Shown: positions 7,325-16,308, numbered from the stretch's first letter. The stretch: DNA of 64,000 nt from Actinacidiphila acidipaludis (GCF_019890725.1 NZ_JAINZZ010000041.1:1-64000), one strand, 5' to 3'. Made by a program: numbers and translations. Notes: generated by a model not told the origin, from the letters alone.

Positions 7325-9088
7325 TCAGGGTGTGCGGAGGACGAGCAGCGCCACGTCGTCGAGCCCGGGCGGGTGGACGCGCTGCAGGAGCTGGTCGGTG
7401 AACGACTCCAGCGGCCGGTGGGCAAGGGCCGCGGCGTGCTGGCGCAGCCGTTTCAGGCCCTCGTCCAGGGTCTGGCCCGGGGCTTCGATGAGGCCGTCGG
7501 TGTACAGCAGCAGCGTGGAGCCCGGCGGCAGGACGGTGGTGGCGTCCGGTCGCGCCGCGTTGAGGCCGGTGCCGAGCAGGAGGCCGTGCCCGTCCGTCAG
7601 GTACTCGGCCAGGCCGTCACGCGTGATGAGCAGCGGCGGCGGGTGGCCGGCGTTGGTCCACGACAGCTGCCAGGGACCCTCGCTGGTCCGGTTGAGCTGG
7701 GCGAAGACGAGGGTGGCCATGGGGACGTCGGTGATGGACAGGACCGCCTCGTCCAGCCGCTCGACGATCCGGCTGGGCGGTTCGTGCTGCGCCCAGGCGT
7801 AGGCCCGGAGCATGTTGCGGAGCTGGGCCATGCCGGCCGCGGCCTCCAGGTCGTGACCGACCACGTCGCCGACGGCCAGAGCCGTGGCCCCCTCGGAGAC
7901 GGTGAAGGCGTCGTACCAGTCGCCGCCTACCTGGGAGGCGTCGGGCGCGGGCAGGTAACGCACCGTCATCTGCAGGCCGGGAACGCGCGGGACCTGCGGC
8001 AGCAGGTGGTTCTGCATCGTGGTCGCGACCGCGCGCTGGCGCTGGTAGAGGCGGGCGTTGTCCAGGGCCAGGCTCGCGCGCCGCGCGATGTCCTCGATCA
8101 GCGGCAGGTCGGCGATCGTGAACGGGGCGCGGCTGTCGTCCCGGCCCAGCGTGAGGGCGCCCAGGACGTCCAGGGTGCCGCGCAGCGGGACGATGGCCGC
8201 GGAGTGGATGCCGCTGACCTCGAAGAGGCGGCGCTGCTCGACGGCGATGCCGGAGTCCGGGGAGCGCTGGTAGGTCTCGGGGCCCGTGAGGGTGGAGGCG
8301 ACCCCGCGCAGCGCGCGGGACAGCGGCATCGGCGACTCTTCCGGGACCGGCGGCATCGGGCCCTGCAGGTCCTCGTGGTGCGTGAGCGTGCCGTGCTCGG
8401 CGTGGACCACGGCGGTGCGCCACACCTCGTCGCGGTCGGTGATGAGATCGATGACGGCCCAGTCCGCCAGCCGGGGCAGGACCAGCGCCACCAGCCGGCG
8501 GATCGCCTCGTCGACGTCGAAGGTGGAGGTCACCTGCGTGGTGGTCTCGGCCAGCAGGGCCAGTCGCTCGACCTCCGTCAGCTGCTCGGCGTGCCGGCCG
8601 GAACCGTCCGCGGAGGGCTGCGGGGCGTCATCGGGCCGTGACGCGGGCTCGGACTCGTGGAAGAGCACCAGGGTGTCTGCGCGCCGGTCGCGGTTGGCGT
8701 ACGGGGCGATCATCCAGGACACCGGGAGAACGGAGCCGTCGGCGCGGGCGAGGTGCTCGTTGGTGCCCTGGGCCGGGCGTCCGGCATGGAAGGCCTGCCG
8801 CATCACGCACTGCGTCGCCGGGAGCTGCTCGCCGCGCGGGCCGCGGTGCAGCAGGTCGTGGGCGTCGTGGCCGATCAGCTCCTCCGCACTCCAGCCCAGC
8901 AGCCGCTGGGCGAGGGTGTTGACGGCGACGATCCGGCCGGGCTCGTCCACGACGTACGCGCCGGTCCTGATCGCCTCCAGAGCGACGGTGAGGTGGGCGA
9001 CGGCCACCGTGTGCTCACGTTCGTCGCTCTCCGTCGCACGATCCGCCGAAGGTTCCGCCGACTGTGCCGTCGGTTCCGGCCCCGCCAT
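7325..9088 (-). CDS. PAS-GAF-PP2C (SpoIIE-type) serine/threonine phosphatase
   Basis: A 587-residue cytosolic signalling phosphatase. A PAS domain (about residues 35-155: TGAYVVDEPGRIVAVN, LGWSAEELIGHDAHDLL) is followed by a GAF domain (about 185-345). The C-terminal PP2C domain has QNHLLPQVPRVPGLQ, GGDWYDAF, AVGDVVGHDLEAAAGMAQLR and LLYTDGLIE; the aspartates in GGDWYD and GDVVGHD bind the catalytic metals. In Streptomyces such proteins act on anti-anti-sigma factors in stress signalling, but no partner anti-sigma gene is adjacent. The ATG at 9088 has an excellent GGAGGTGAGG site; an upstream in-frame start at 9142 is less likely. Confidence 0.92.
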   Translation of the reverse strand: MAGPEPTAQSAEPSADRATESDEREHTVAVAHLTVALEAIRTGAYVVDEPGRIVAVNTLAQRLLGWSAEELIGHDAHDLLHRGPRGEQLPATQCVMRQAFHAGRPAQGTNEHLARADGSVLPVSWMIAPYANRDRRADTLVLFHESEPASRPDDAPQPSADGSGRHAEQLTEVERLALLAETTTQVTSTFDVDEAIRRLVALVLPRLADWAVIDLITDRDEVWRTAVVHAEHGTLTHHEDLQGPMPPVPEESPMPLSRALRGVASTLTGPETYQRSPDSGIAVEQRRLFEVSGIHSAAIVPLRGTLDVLGALTLGRDDSRAPFTIADLPLIEDIARRASLALDNARLYQRQRAVATTMQNHLLPQVPRVPGLQMTVRYLPAPDASQVGGDWYDAFTVSEGATALAVGDVVGHDLEAAAGMAQLRNMLRAYAWAQHEPPSRIVERLDEAVLSITDVPMATLVFAQLNRTSEGPWQLSWTNAGHPPPLLITRDGLAEYLTDGHGLLLGTGLNAARPDATTVLPPGSTLLLYTDGLIEAPGQTLDEGLKRLRQHAAALAHRPLESFTDQLLQRVHPPGLDDVALLVLRTP

Positions 9089-9364
9089 CTCCTCACCTCC
9101 TGTTCCGGCCCCCTGCTCGGCTGCCGCTTCCCGCACGAACACGCCATCGCGTGCTTCTCCTGATCGTCTCCCCCGACTGGCCGGAAGGATTCGTCCCCTG
9201 GGCCGAGCGGGGGAACCGGACGCCGGAGGCGTGTCATCAGGTACGTGGGTGGTACCGCTCTTGGGCGCCGCTGTCGACGGCCCCCCGGAAGCCGAACCGC
9301 GGAGGGATCATTCGGCGGGGCGCACGGGAGCGACCGCCCGGGCCCTGTGCGGGGAGGGAACGTC

Positions 9365-10267
9365 ATGCCTGAGTCCGGGGCCCCGCACGGGGAGGACGAA
9401 GAACCTCCCAGCCGGTGGGAAGCCTGGGGGCGGGCATGGTCGCCCGGGTGGGAGCTGTACCAGCGGGGCTCCGAGCTGGAGCTGTTCCACCGCTCCCTGG
9501 CGTTCGCCGCCTTGGGCCTGGTCGCCCTGGTACCGCTGCTCATCGTCGTGGCGGCGGCCGACCCCCTGAAGCGCCACGGTTTCGCCTCGTGGATGGCCGA
9601 CGCCATGGCGCTCTCCGGCCGGTCCGCGGACGCGGTGGGCGACGTGTTCGGTCCCACCGGGCACGTCCTGCCGGCCACCAGCGTCTTCAGCCTCATCGCA
9701 CTCGTCGCCTTCGGTCTGACGTTCTCGTCCTCGGTGCAGACCGGATACGCCAAGATCTGGGGTGTCTCGATCGGCGCGTTCCACCGGGTGTGGCGACAGG
9801 TGACCTGGAGCGCCGTGCTCGTCGGCTACCTGTACGCGGACACCCAGACCAGCAGTGTCGTCGGGTCCGCCATCCGGATCCCGGTGAACCTCTGCGGCGG
9901 CGTGCTGTTCTTCTGGTGGGGGCAGCGCTATCTGCTCCGGGGCCTGGTGCCCTGGCGGCTCCTGCTGCCCGGAGCGGTGGCCACGATGATCGGGCTGGTG
10001 GGACTCCGGGCGTTCTCGTACCTGGTCTTCGCGCCGCTCATCGTCAGCAACGCGATCAGCTACGGCACGGCGGGGACCGTGCTGGTCGTCGAGTCGTGGC
10101 TGGTCGGTGTGGGCTTCGTGATCTTCGGGAGTGCCCTGCTCGGCCGCTACCCGTTGATCGGCTGGGTCCGGACCTGGGCGAACGGCACCGGGAAGGACCT
10201 CCCCGGGCCCCCCGAAGACGGTGCCCCGCCGGGCGGCACCGCCCCGGGCGAGGACGACACGTGGTAG
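9365..10267 (+). CDS. YihY/BrkB-family inner-membrane protein
   Basis: A 300-residue membrane protein with about six hydrophobic segments: SLAFAALGLVALVPLLIVVA, TSVFSLIALVAFGLTFSSSV, WSAVLVGYLYAD, LLPGAVATMIGLVGLRAFSY, LIVSNAISYGTAGTVLVV and LVGVGFVIFGSALL. A soluble N-terminus includes WELYQRGSELELFHRSLAF, and the tail is proline- and glycine-rich. The arrangement matches the YihY/virulence factor BrkB family, whose transport role is unproven. It starts at an ATG after GGGAGGGAACGTC. It is divergent from the phosphatase and its stop is only three bases from the stop of the sigma factor gene. Confidence 0.8.
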   Translation: MPESGAPHGEDEEPPSRWEAWGRAWSPGWELYQRGSELELFHRSLAFAALGLVALVPLLIVVAAADPLKRHGFASWMADAMALSGRSADAVGDVFGPTGHVLPATSVFSLIALVAFGLTFSSSVQTGYAKIWGVSIGAFHRVWRQVTWSAVLVGYLYADTQTSSVVGSAIRIPVNLCGGVLFFWWGQRYLLRGLVPWRLLLPGAVATMIGLVGLRAFSYLVFAPLIVSNAISYGTAGTVLVVESWLVGVGFVIFGSALLGRYPLIGWVRTWANGTGKDLPGPPEDGAPPGGTAPGEDDTW

Positions 10268-10270
10268 GCC

Positions 10271-11236
10271 TCAGCGGCTCACGGCGGTCTCCCGGTGCAG
10301 ACGCAGCAGCTTCTCCGGGTTGCGCACGCCGTACAGGCCGGTGACCCGGCCGCCGTCGAAGCGTATGGCCAGCACGCCGTCGATCTCGCCGTTGACGCGG
10401 ACGAGCAGCCCGGGCGCGCCGTTCACCTCGACCGGTTCGACCGAACGTTCCACACCGGCCCTGTACCAGACCGAGGCCAGCAGCCGGGCCACCTTGCCCG
10501 CGCCCACGACCGGCCGCAGGAGCGCGTGCCTGACGCCGCCGCCGTCGCTCAGGGCGACCACGTCCGGCGCGAGGATGTCGAGCAGGCGCTGCATGTCGCC
10601 GGTCTGCACGGCCCGCTGGAAGGCGTGGAAGGCGGCGCGGGCCTCGGCCGGGGACACGGTGCCGCGGGGCCGGCGCGCGGCGACGTGCGCCCGGGCCCGG
10701 TGGGCGATCTGCCGCACGGTGACCCGGGACTTGCCGACGGCCTCGGCGATCTCGTCGTAGTCCAGGCCGAACACCTCGCGCAGCACGAAGACCGCCCGCT
10801 CGGTGGGCGCGAGGGTCTCCAGCACCAGCAGCATGGCCATCGAGACGTTCTCGGCGAGCTCCACGTCCTCGGCCACGTCCGGCGCGGTCAGCAGCGGTTC
10901 GGGCAGCCACGGCCCGACATAGGACTCCCGGCGCCGCCCGATGGCACGCAGCCGGTCCAGTGCCTGCCGGGTGACGATCCGCACCAGGTAGGACCGCGGA
11001 TCCCGCACATGGCCCGGGTCGACGCCCACCCAGCGCAGCCATGCCTCCTGCAGGACGTCCTCGGCGTCGGCGGCCGAACCGAGCATCTCGTAGGCGACGG
11101 TGAACAGGAGGTTGCGGTGGGCGACGAAGGTCTCGGTGGGCTGGTCCGCGGCGTCGGGCGAAGGGGGCCCGGGAACCAGCGTTCCGGGAGCGGGCGGCTC
11201 GGCCGTGCGGGGGGTGCGGACGCCGCGCTCGGTCAT
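10271..11236 (-). CDS. ECF41-type RNA polymerase sigma factor with SnoaL-like C-terminal domain
   Basis: A 321-residue extracytoplasmic-function sigma factor of the SigJ/ECF41 kind. Region 2 includes LLFTVAYEMLGSAADAEDVLQEAWLRW. The linker carries WLPEP, and region 4 includes VFVLREVFGLDYDEIAEAVGKS. The C-terminal NTF2/SnoaL-like extension has DGGG and ends with NPEKL, the counterpart of the ECF41 NPDKL motif. In this group the extension controls activity in place of an anti-sigma factor, which fits the absence of one here. A sequence matching the known ECF41 promoter lies upstream, implying self-activation. The ATG is preceded by AGGAG, and nothing conserved lies further upstream. Confidence 0.92.
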   Translation of the reverse strand: MTERGVRTPRTAEPPAPGTLVPGPPSPDAADQPTETFVAHRNLLFTVAYEMLGSAADAEDVLQEAWLRWVGVDPGHVRDPRSYLVRIVTRQALDRLRAIGRRRESYVGPWLPEPLLTAPDVAEDVELAENVSMAMLLVLETLAPTERAVFVLREVFGLDYDEIAEAVGKSRVTVRQIAHRARAHVAARRPRGTVSPAEARAAFHAFQRAVQTGDMQRLLDILAPDVVALSDGGGVRHALLRPVVGAGKVARLLASVWYRAGVERSVEPVEVNGAPGLLVRVNGEIDGVLAIRFDGGRVTGLYGVRNPEKLLRLHRETAVSR

Positions 11237-11274
11237 GCCTGGCTCCTGCCTGTCGTCTCTCAGCACACCCACAA

Positions 11275-11301
11275 GACGCCGGCCGGCGCCGTTGCGTGAC
11301 A
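11275..11301 (-). promoter_or_regulatory. ECF41-type promoter driving the sigma factor gene
   Basis: On the minus strand, TGTCACG is followed by exactly 16 bases and CGTC. The published ECF41 promoter motif is TGTCACA-N16-CGTC. The expected start site would leave a leader of about 30 bases before the ATG at 11236. The -35 box extends as TGTCACGCAAC, identical to the box on the opposite strand. Confidence 0.75.
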
Positions 11302-11335
11302 CTCCCGGCCGGTTGTCCAGGTCACATTCTCGCCC

Positions 11336-11362
11336 TGTCACGCAACCCGGTCCGCCGACGTC
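11336..11362 (+). promoter_or_regulatory. ECF41-type promoter driving the MFS gene
   Basis: TGTCACG, 16 bases, then CGTC on the plus strand, with the same 11-base TGTCACGCAAC at the -35 position as the divergent promoter. The predicted transcript begins about 30 bases before the GTG at 11398. The two -35 boxes form an 11-bp inverted repeat with a 34-base spacer. Confidence 0.75.
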
Positions 11363-11397
11363 ATCTGGGCATCGTTCGATGTGACAAGGAGATGATC

Positions 11398-12924
11398 GTG
11401 GCCTCACGCAGCACGACTCCCGCGGCCGGCCCGGAGGCGGCCGGGGCGACGGCCGCCGACCCCAAGCGGTGGTGGATCCTGGCCGTCATCGCCACCGCCC
11501 AGCTCATGGTCGTCCTCGACCTGACCGTGATGAACCTCGCGTTGCCGTCGGCGCAGCGCTCCCTGCACTTCACCACCGCCGACCGGCAATGGGTCGTGAC
11601 CGCGTACGCGTTGTCGTTCGGCAGCCTGCTGCTGTTCTGCGGGCGGCTGGCCGACCTGATCGGCCGTAAGACGACGTTCCTCACCGGCCTGGTCGGCTTC
11701 GCGACGGCCTCCGCCGTGGGCGGCGCCTCGGTCGACTTCTCGATGCTGGTGACGGCCCGCGCCTGCCAGGGCGTCTTCGGCGCGCTGCTGGCGCCGTCGG
11801 CCCTGTCGCTGCTGGCCACGACCTTCCGCGATCCGAAGGAACGCGCGAAGGCGTTCGGTGTGTACGGCGCGGTCGCGGCCGCGGGCGGCGGGCTGGGGCT
11901 GCTGCTCGGCGGAGCGCTGACCTCGTACCTGTCGTGGCGCTGGTGCATGTACATCAACGCCGTGTTCGCGGCGGTCGCGATCACCGGAGGCGCGCTGCTG
12001 GTGAGCCGCCGGCCCAGGACGCAGGGCGGCCGGCTGGACGTCCCCGATGTCGTGACGGTGTCCGGCGGGATGTTCTGCCTGGTCTACGGGTTCTCCAACG
12101 CCGCGTCGCACAGTTGGGGCACGCCCTCGACCTGGAGCTTCCTCGCGCTCGGATGCGCGCTGCTGATCGCCTTCGCCTTTCGCCAGTCGCGCGCCGCGCA
12201 GCCGCTGCTCCCGCCCCGCGTCGTGCTCGACCGCAACCGCGGCGGGGCCTACCTCACCGTCCTGATCCTCGGGGCGGCCACCTTCGGGCTGTTCCTCTTC
12301 CTCGTCTACTACATGCAGGTGACGCTGGGTTACTCGGCCGTCCGCTCGGGCGTGGCCATGCTGCCCACGGTGCTGGTCAGCGGTGTCGTGGCCACGCTCG
12401 GCAACACCAGGATCCTGCCCCGGCTCGGCCCCAAGCCGATGGTCGGTGTCGGCATGCTGCTCACCGCGGCCGGCATGGTCTGGCTGACCCGGATCGGCGC
12501 CGATTCGACCTACGCCTCGGCGCTGCTCGGCCCGCTGCTGGTCACCGGCGCCGGCAACGGTCTCATCTTCGGCATGGTGGCCGCGACGGGTACCTTCGGC
12601 GTCGCGCCGCTCGACGCGGGGGTGGCCTCGGCCAGCATCAACACCGGCCAGCAGCTCGGCGGTTCGATCGGCACCGCGCTGCTCAACTCCATCGCGGCGG
12701 GCGCCGCCGGCCGTTATCTGTCCGGCCACCTGCACGGCCGGCCGACCCCGCAGCTCCTCCAGGCGGCGGCGATCCACAGCTACACCACCGTCTTCTGGTG
12801 GTGCGCCGGCCTCTACGCCGCCGGAGCGGTTCTCTGCGGCGCCCTCCTGCGCCCCGGCCCCCTGGCACGCCCCGAGACCGCCCCCACGGCGCCGGCGCCG
12901 CTGCCCACCACGGCAGCCCACTGA
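11398..12924 (+). CDS. MFS drug-efflux transporter, DHA2 (14-helix) family
   Basis: A 508-residue inner-membrane exporter. Helix 1 includes ILAVIATAQLMVVLDLTVMN with the DHA2 motif LDxTVxNxALP. The loop 2-3 motif is GRLADLIGRKTTFLTG and motif C-like glycines occur in GAVAAAGGGLGLLLGGAL. The length fits 14 helices and proton-driven efflux of hydrophobic compounds. I chose GTG at 11398 because AAGGAG sits six bases upstream; the ATG at 11392 abuts that site. The gene is divergent from the ECF41 sigma factor and carries its promoter type, so export is probably induced by that sigma factor. The substrate is unknown. Confidence 0.9.
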   Translation: MASRSTTPAAGPEAAGATAADPKRWWILAVIATAQLMVVLDLTVMNLALPSAQRSLHFTTADRQWVVTAYALSFGSLLLFCGRLADLIGRKTTFLTGLVGFATASAVGGASVDFSMLVTARACQGVFGALLAPSALSLLATTFRDPKERAKAFGVYGAVAAAGGGLGLLLGGALTSYLSWRWCMYINAVFAAVAITGGALLVSRRPRTQGGRLDVPDVVTVSGGMFCLVYGFSNAASHSWGTPSTWSFLALGCALLIAFAFRQSRAAQPLLPPRVVLDRNRGGAYLTVLILGAATFGLFLFLVYYMQVTLGYSAVRSGVAMLPTVLVSGVVATLGNTRILPRLGPKPMVGVGMLLTAAGMVWLTRIGADSTYASALLGPLLVTGAGNGLIFGMVAATGTFGVAPLDAGVASASINTGQQLGGSIGTALLNSIAAGAAGRYLSGHLHGRPTPQLLQAAAIHSYTTVFWWCAGLYAAGAVLCGALLRPGPLARPETAPTAPAPLPTTAAH

Positions 12925-12933
12925 CCACGGCGG

Positions 12934-12955
12934 ACCCCGGCGGTGCCGCCGGGGT
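12934..12955. terminator. bidirectional hairpin terminator between convergent genes
   Basis: Perfect arms ACCCCGGCGG / CCGCCGGGGT are separated by two bases, placed between the stops of the MFS gene and the convergent hypothetical gene. Confidence 0.65.
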
Positions 12956-12972
12956 TCACGGCCCCGCTCGGC

Positions 12973-13503
12973 TCAGGGATGAGCGGTGTGGTCGGGGTGG
13001 CCGGGCGTGCGGCGGTCCTGCTTCATGCGGGCCTCGTAGAGGTGACGGCGGCCGGCCGCCAGGCGCTCGCGGATCTGCCGTTCGAGGTCGACGAACGCGC
13101 GGTAGTAGGTGTCGTCGTAGGCCTCGACGATCTGGAACGTCCACATGCCCGGCAGGACGTTGCGGCCGACGATCTCACGCTCCAGCGCGTCGGCCTCGTC
13201 GGCCGCACCGGCCCGGCGCAACTGGTCGACCGCCTTCCCGAGCGTGAGGTCCGCGCCGCCGGTGAGCTGGTGGAAGTCGTAGAGCCGGCCTCGTGCCCGC
13301 TCCACGGTCTCCAGGGCCTCCGACAGGGTTCCCAGCGCCTCGACCAGGTCGTCGCCGACACCGTCGGGCGGCGTGTGCTCGGGGTCGAGGTCTCGGGTGG
13401 TGCGTTCCTCGCTCATGTGCGCTTCGGTCCTCGCATTCCGGGGAGGTCGTGACGGGACGGACGGCGGCGGGAACCGGCGTTCCGGGACTTCGATGGCCGG
13501 CAT
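12973..13503 (-). CDS. hypothetical helical protein
   Basis: About 176 residues with no recognised function. From MSEERTTRDLDPEHTPPDGV onward it is mostly helical: an EALGTLSEALETVERARGRL amphipathic segment, then LPGMWTFQIVEAYDDTYY and a charged, arginine-rich tail. I recall actinobacterial hypothetical proteins with this core. The ATG at 13503 has a strong AAGGAG site; the ATG at 13416 marks where conserved-looking sequence begins and has only GAGG at a long distance. No membrane segment or signal peptide is present. Confidence 0.65.
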   Translation of the reverse strand: MPAIEVPERRFPPPSVPSRPPRNARTEAHMSEERTTRDLDPEHTPPDGVGDDLVEALGTLSEALETVERARGRLYDFHQLTGGADLTLGKAVDQLRRAGAADEADALEREIVGRNVLPGMWTFQIVEAYDDTYYRAFVDLERQIRERLAAGRRHLYEARMKQDRRTPGHPDHTAHP

Positions 13504-13831
13504 GGTGCGTCTCCTTGTCCTCGCCGGTCGGAACCGGTGCCTGCGCTGGAGCCTCCTGGGACTGCCCGGGGGCTCCCCAGAGTGGGCTACCCCGGAAATC
13601 GGACAGCGCTCATGCCGCTCATGAAGAATCCACCCGTCGCCGTACGGCCGGTGACGTCGGCGTCGGCACGTACGGAACGCGGCCCCGCGTGCGCCCAGTC
13701 CGGCACGCCTTCATGACACTATGCGACATATCCGGTTATCCCGGACTGCACCACGATGTCGCGAGAGACAGGCGTCCGGGACGAGTCTCCGCTGCCGTGA
13801 CGACCGCGCGGCGAGCAGAAGGGTCCTCCTC
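13504..13831. other. divergent intergenic region, no gene seen
   Basis: The 328 bases between two divergent genes have no convincing reading frame. A relatively AT-rich patch around 13710-13740 (TATGCGACATATCC, GTTATC) is the likeliest promoter for the DUF4331 gene, but no clean -35/-10 pair can be assigned. Confidence 0.5.
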
Positions 13832-14854
13832 ATGTCCCACCACCTCGACACTCCCCTGGCGGCACAGAACGGCCAGCTGTACATCGACGACCTGTACGTG
13901 TTCCCCGCCGACACCGGCACGGTCCTGGTGATGGACGTCAACTCGGACATCACGGGCGTACACGCGCAGCCGGGCTTCCACCCGGAAGCGCGCTACGAGT
14001 TCAAGGTGCATGTCGACGGCGCCGAGGTCGAGACGCTGACCTACCGGATCTCCTTCGGGGAGCCCGACGGCGACGGGCGGCAGGAGTTCCGCCTGCACAG
14101 CCTGACCGCCGACGACGCCCGCGACGACAGTGCGGAAGGGCAGCGGGAACTGCGGGGGCGTACGGGTGAGACGGCGGAGGCCGGCGGGCTCCGGCTCTGG
14201 GCCGGGCGCGTCGCCGACCCCTTCTACATCGACCTGTCGCTGCTGGCCGTGGTGAACGCGGCGATCGCGAAGGGGACCGCGGTGGACCTGTCGGACTGGC
14301 GCCCGGGCGAGGCGAAGAACAGCTTCGCCGGCACCAGCGTGGAGACGATCGTGCTGGAGGTGCCGCACGAGCAGGCGCAACTGCGGCCCGGCACACGGAT
14401 CGGGGTGTGGTGCGCGACGAAGCTGGCCACCGACGCCGGCGGGTGGCGGCAGATCAACCGCGCCGGGCATCCCATGATGTGGCCGATCTTCTGGCCGGGC
14501 GACACCGACTTCTCCAACCCGGCGAACACCCGGCACCCCTCCGAGGACCGCGCCGCGGCCTGCCAGGCCATCGCCGACCAGGTCGCCGCGGTGGTCGCGG
14601 CCAGCGGAACGTCGGACGACCCCGAGGGTTACGGACGGACCGTGGCCGAGAGCCTGTTCCCCGACGTCCTGCCCTACACCGTCGCAACCCCCGCGACCTA
14701 CGGCTTCACCACCCGCAACGGCCGCACCCTGTCCGACAACGCCCCTGAGGTGATGCTCTCCCTGGTCACCAACACGGCCGTCCCCTCCGGCCTGCGCCCG
14801 GCCGTCGCCCGGTCCCAGCGCACCCCCGCGTTCCCGTACCTGGTCCCGGCGTAG
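13832..14854 (+). CDS. DUF4331 family protein
   Basis: A 340-residue protein starting MSHHLDTPLAAQNGQLYIDD. It has the DUF4331 pattern: LYVFPADTGTVLVMDVNSD, GFHPEARYEFKVHVDG, RISFGEPDGDGRQEFRL, WAGRVADPFYIDLSLL and NSFAGTSVETIVLEVP. No signal peptide is seen, so it is probably cytosolic. The family's role is unknown. The gene stands alone, divergent from the hypothetical helical protein and convergent with the LacI regulator. The ATG is preceded by the weak site AGAAGGGTCCTCCTC. The length is normal for the family. Confidence 0.85.
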   Translation: MSHHLDTPLAAQNGQLYIDDLYVFPADTGTVLVMDVNSDITGVHAQPGFHPEARYEFKVHVDGAEVETLTYRISFGEPDGDGRQEFRLHSLTADDARDDSAEGQRELRGRTGETAEAGGLRLWAGRVADPFYIDLSLLAVVNAAIAKGTAVDLSDWRPGEAKNSFAGTSVETIVLEVPHEQAQLRPGTRIGVWCATKLATDAGGWRQINRAGHPMMWPIFWPGDTDFSNPANTRHPSEDRAAACQAIADQVAAVVAASGTSDDPEGYGRTVAESLFPDVLPYTVATPATYGFTTRNGRTLSDNAPEVMLSLVTNTAVPSGLRPAVARSQRTPAFPYLVPA

Positions 14855-14920
14855 ACCCCGACTCGCGGCAACGCCCCTCACCGGCCAGGTGACGGGCCTT
14901 GGCGCTCCGACCGTGCGGGT

Positions 14921-15979
14921 TCACCGGGTCGAGGCCGGAGGTGGGGCGGTGGAGCCGCGGGGGACGAGGCTGGGGACCTGGGCGGCGTGGGAGACGGCTT
15001 CCCGGTGCGCCATCACGTCGAAGAGCGTCTCGGTGACGTCCGCGCCGAAGGAGAAGATGTCGTGCTGCATGGCCGACAGCGTGGGCCGGGTGAGCTGGCA
15101 CAACTGGGAGTCGTCCCAGGCCAGCACCGACAGGTCGTGCGGCACCGAGAGGCCGAACTCCGCGATGACGCCCAGCGCCGTGACGGCCATCAGGTCGTTG
15201 TCGAAGACGATCGCCGTCGGCCGCTCCGGCGACAGCAGCAGGGTGCGGCAGGCACGGCTGCCCTGGTCCGCGGAGAAGTCCGCGACCACCGTGCGCGCGG
15301 TGACGCCCAGTTGCTCCGCCGTCTCGGTGAACGCCTTGGTGCGGATGGCACTGTGGCCGAGTTCTGCGGGCCCGCTGACCCGGGCGATCCTGCGGTGCCC
15401 CAGCGCGGCCAGATACTGCACGGCCTCCGCCGTCGCCGCCGCGTCGTCGGTCCACACCGAGGTGAAGGGTCCGGCCAGCGACGGGTGCCCGACGGCGACG
15501 GCCGGCAGACCGATCTCGGACAGCACCGGGATCCGCGGGTCGTCCACCCTCAGGTCGACGAGGAGGGAGCCGTTGATCCGGTTGCCCTGCCACCACCCGC
15601 GCTGGACCTCGATCTCCTCCTCGGGCTCCACCAGCCGCAGCAGCAGCGAGCACGAGTGCCGGGACAGCACGCTCTCGATGCCGGAGATGAACTCCATGTA
15701 GAAGGGTTCCAGGCCGAGCATCCGGGCCGGCCGGGCGATGGCCAGCCCGACGGTGTGCACGGCACGCCCCGACAGCGACTGGGCGGCCTGGTTCGGGCTC
15801 CAGCCCAGATCACGGGCCGCTTGGAGGATGCGCTCCTTGGTCTTCGACGAGACGCCCGGCTTGTCGTGCACGGCGATGGTCACCGCGGAGGGCGAGACCC
15901 CGGCGAGCCTGGCCACATCCTTGATCGTGGCCTTGCGGCCCTCCCCCGACGCTGTCGTCCGAGCCACCAGGATGTCCAC
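14921..15979 (-). CDS. LacI-family transcriptional regulator
   Basis: A 352-residue repressor. The helix-turn-helix and hinge are ATIKDVARLAGVSPSAVTIA followed by the NQAAQSL hinge-helix segment. The periplasmic-binding-like effector domain covers about residues 75-335, with VWTDDAAATAEAVQYLAALG and IVFDNDLMAVTALGV. The proline-rich tail is variable. The effector is unknown but is probably a sugar, given the flanking hydrolase, ROK kinase and lactonase. Two GAACGTTTTA elements in its upstream region are good operator candidates for autoregulation and for control of the divergent gene. The ATG follows AAGGTGG. Confidence 0.92.
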   Translation of the reverse strand: MDILVARTTASGEGRKATIKDVARLAGVSPSAVTIAVHDKPGVSSKTKERILQAARDLGWSPNQAAQSLSGRAVHTVGLAIARPARMLGLEPFYMEFISGIESVLSRHSCSLLLRLVEPEEEIEVQRGWWQGNRINGSLLVDLRVDDPRIPVLSEIGLPAVAVGHPSLAGPFTSVWTDDAAATAEAVQYLAALGHRRIARVSGPAELGHSAIRTKAFTETAEQLGVTARTVVADFSADQGSRACRTLLLSPERPTAIVFDNDLMAVTALGVIAEFGLSVPHDLSVLAWDDSQLCQLTRPTLSAMQHDIFSFGADVTETLFDVMAHREAVSHAAQVPSLVPRGSTAPPPASTR

Positions 15980-16184
15980 CTTCAGGTCGTTGCTTGGGAT
16001 GCCGGGCCCGGCCGGAGCGGAGTGCCCGACGAGCTAGAGCGCGCGAGTAGCTGCGATCTTCACCCGCCTGGACCGGTACGACGCCGACCACAATAGCCCT
16101 CGCCGGTACGGAGCACCATGGCCGCGTGGCGCGCCCCACCAGCTCGGACGGCCTACGCGACCCGCCCCAAGACCTCGTTCGCTC

Positions 16185-16194
16185 GAACGTTTTA
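16185..16194 (+). promoter_or_regulatory. LacI-type operator-like element 1
   Basis: GAACGTTTTA with flanks CTC...CGA. The core AACGTT has the central CG typical of LacI/PurR-family operators. A second copy lies inverted 105 bases downstream. Confidence 0.5.
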
Positions 16195-16298
16195 CGAAAG
16201 GCCGCTCCAGCCTGCCCGAGCCGAAGGCGTGCCGGACACACAATCCACCTCTCAGAAGACCACGATGCCCGGTAGACGCGGCACCCATCTGGGCTCTA

Positions 16299-16308
16299 TA
16301 AAACGTTC
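16299..16308 (-). promoter_or_regulatory. LacI-type operator-like element 2
   Basis: TAAAACGTTC on the plus strand, the exact reverse complement of element 1. It lies 62 bases before the hydrolase start, where a repressor could block transcription. Confidence 0.5.
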
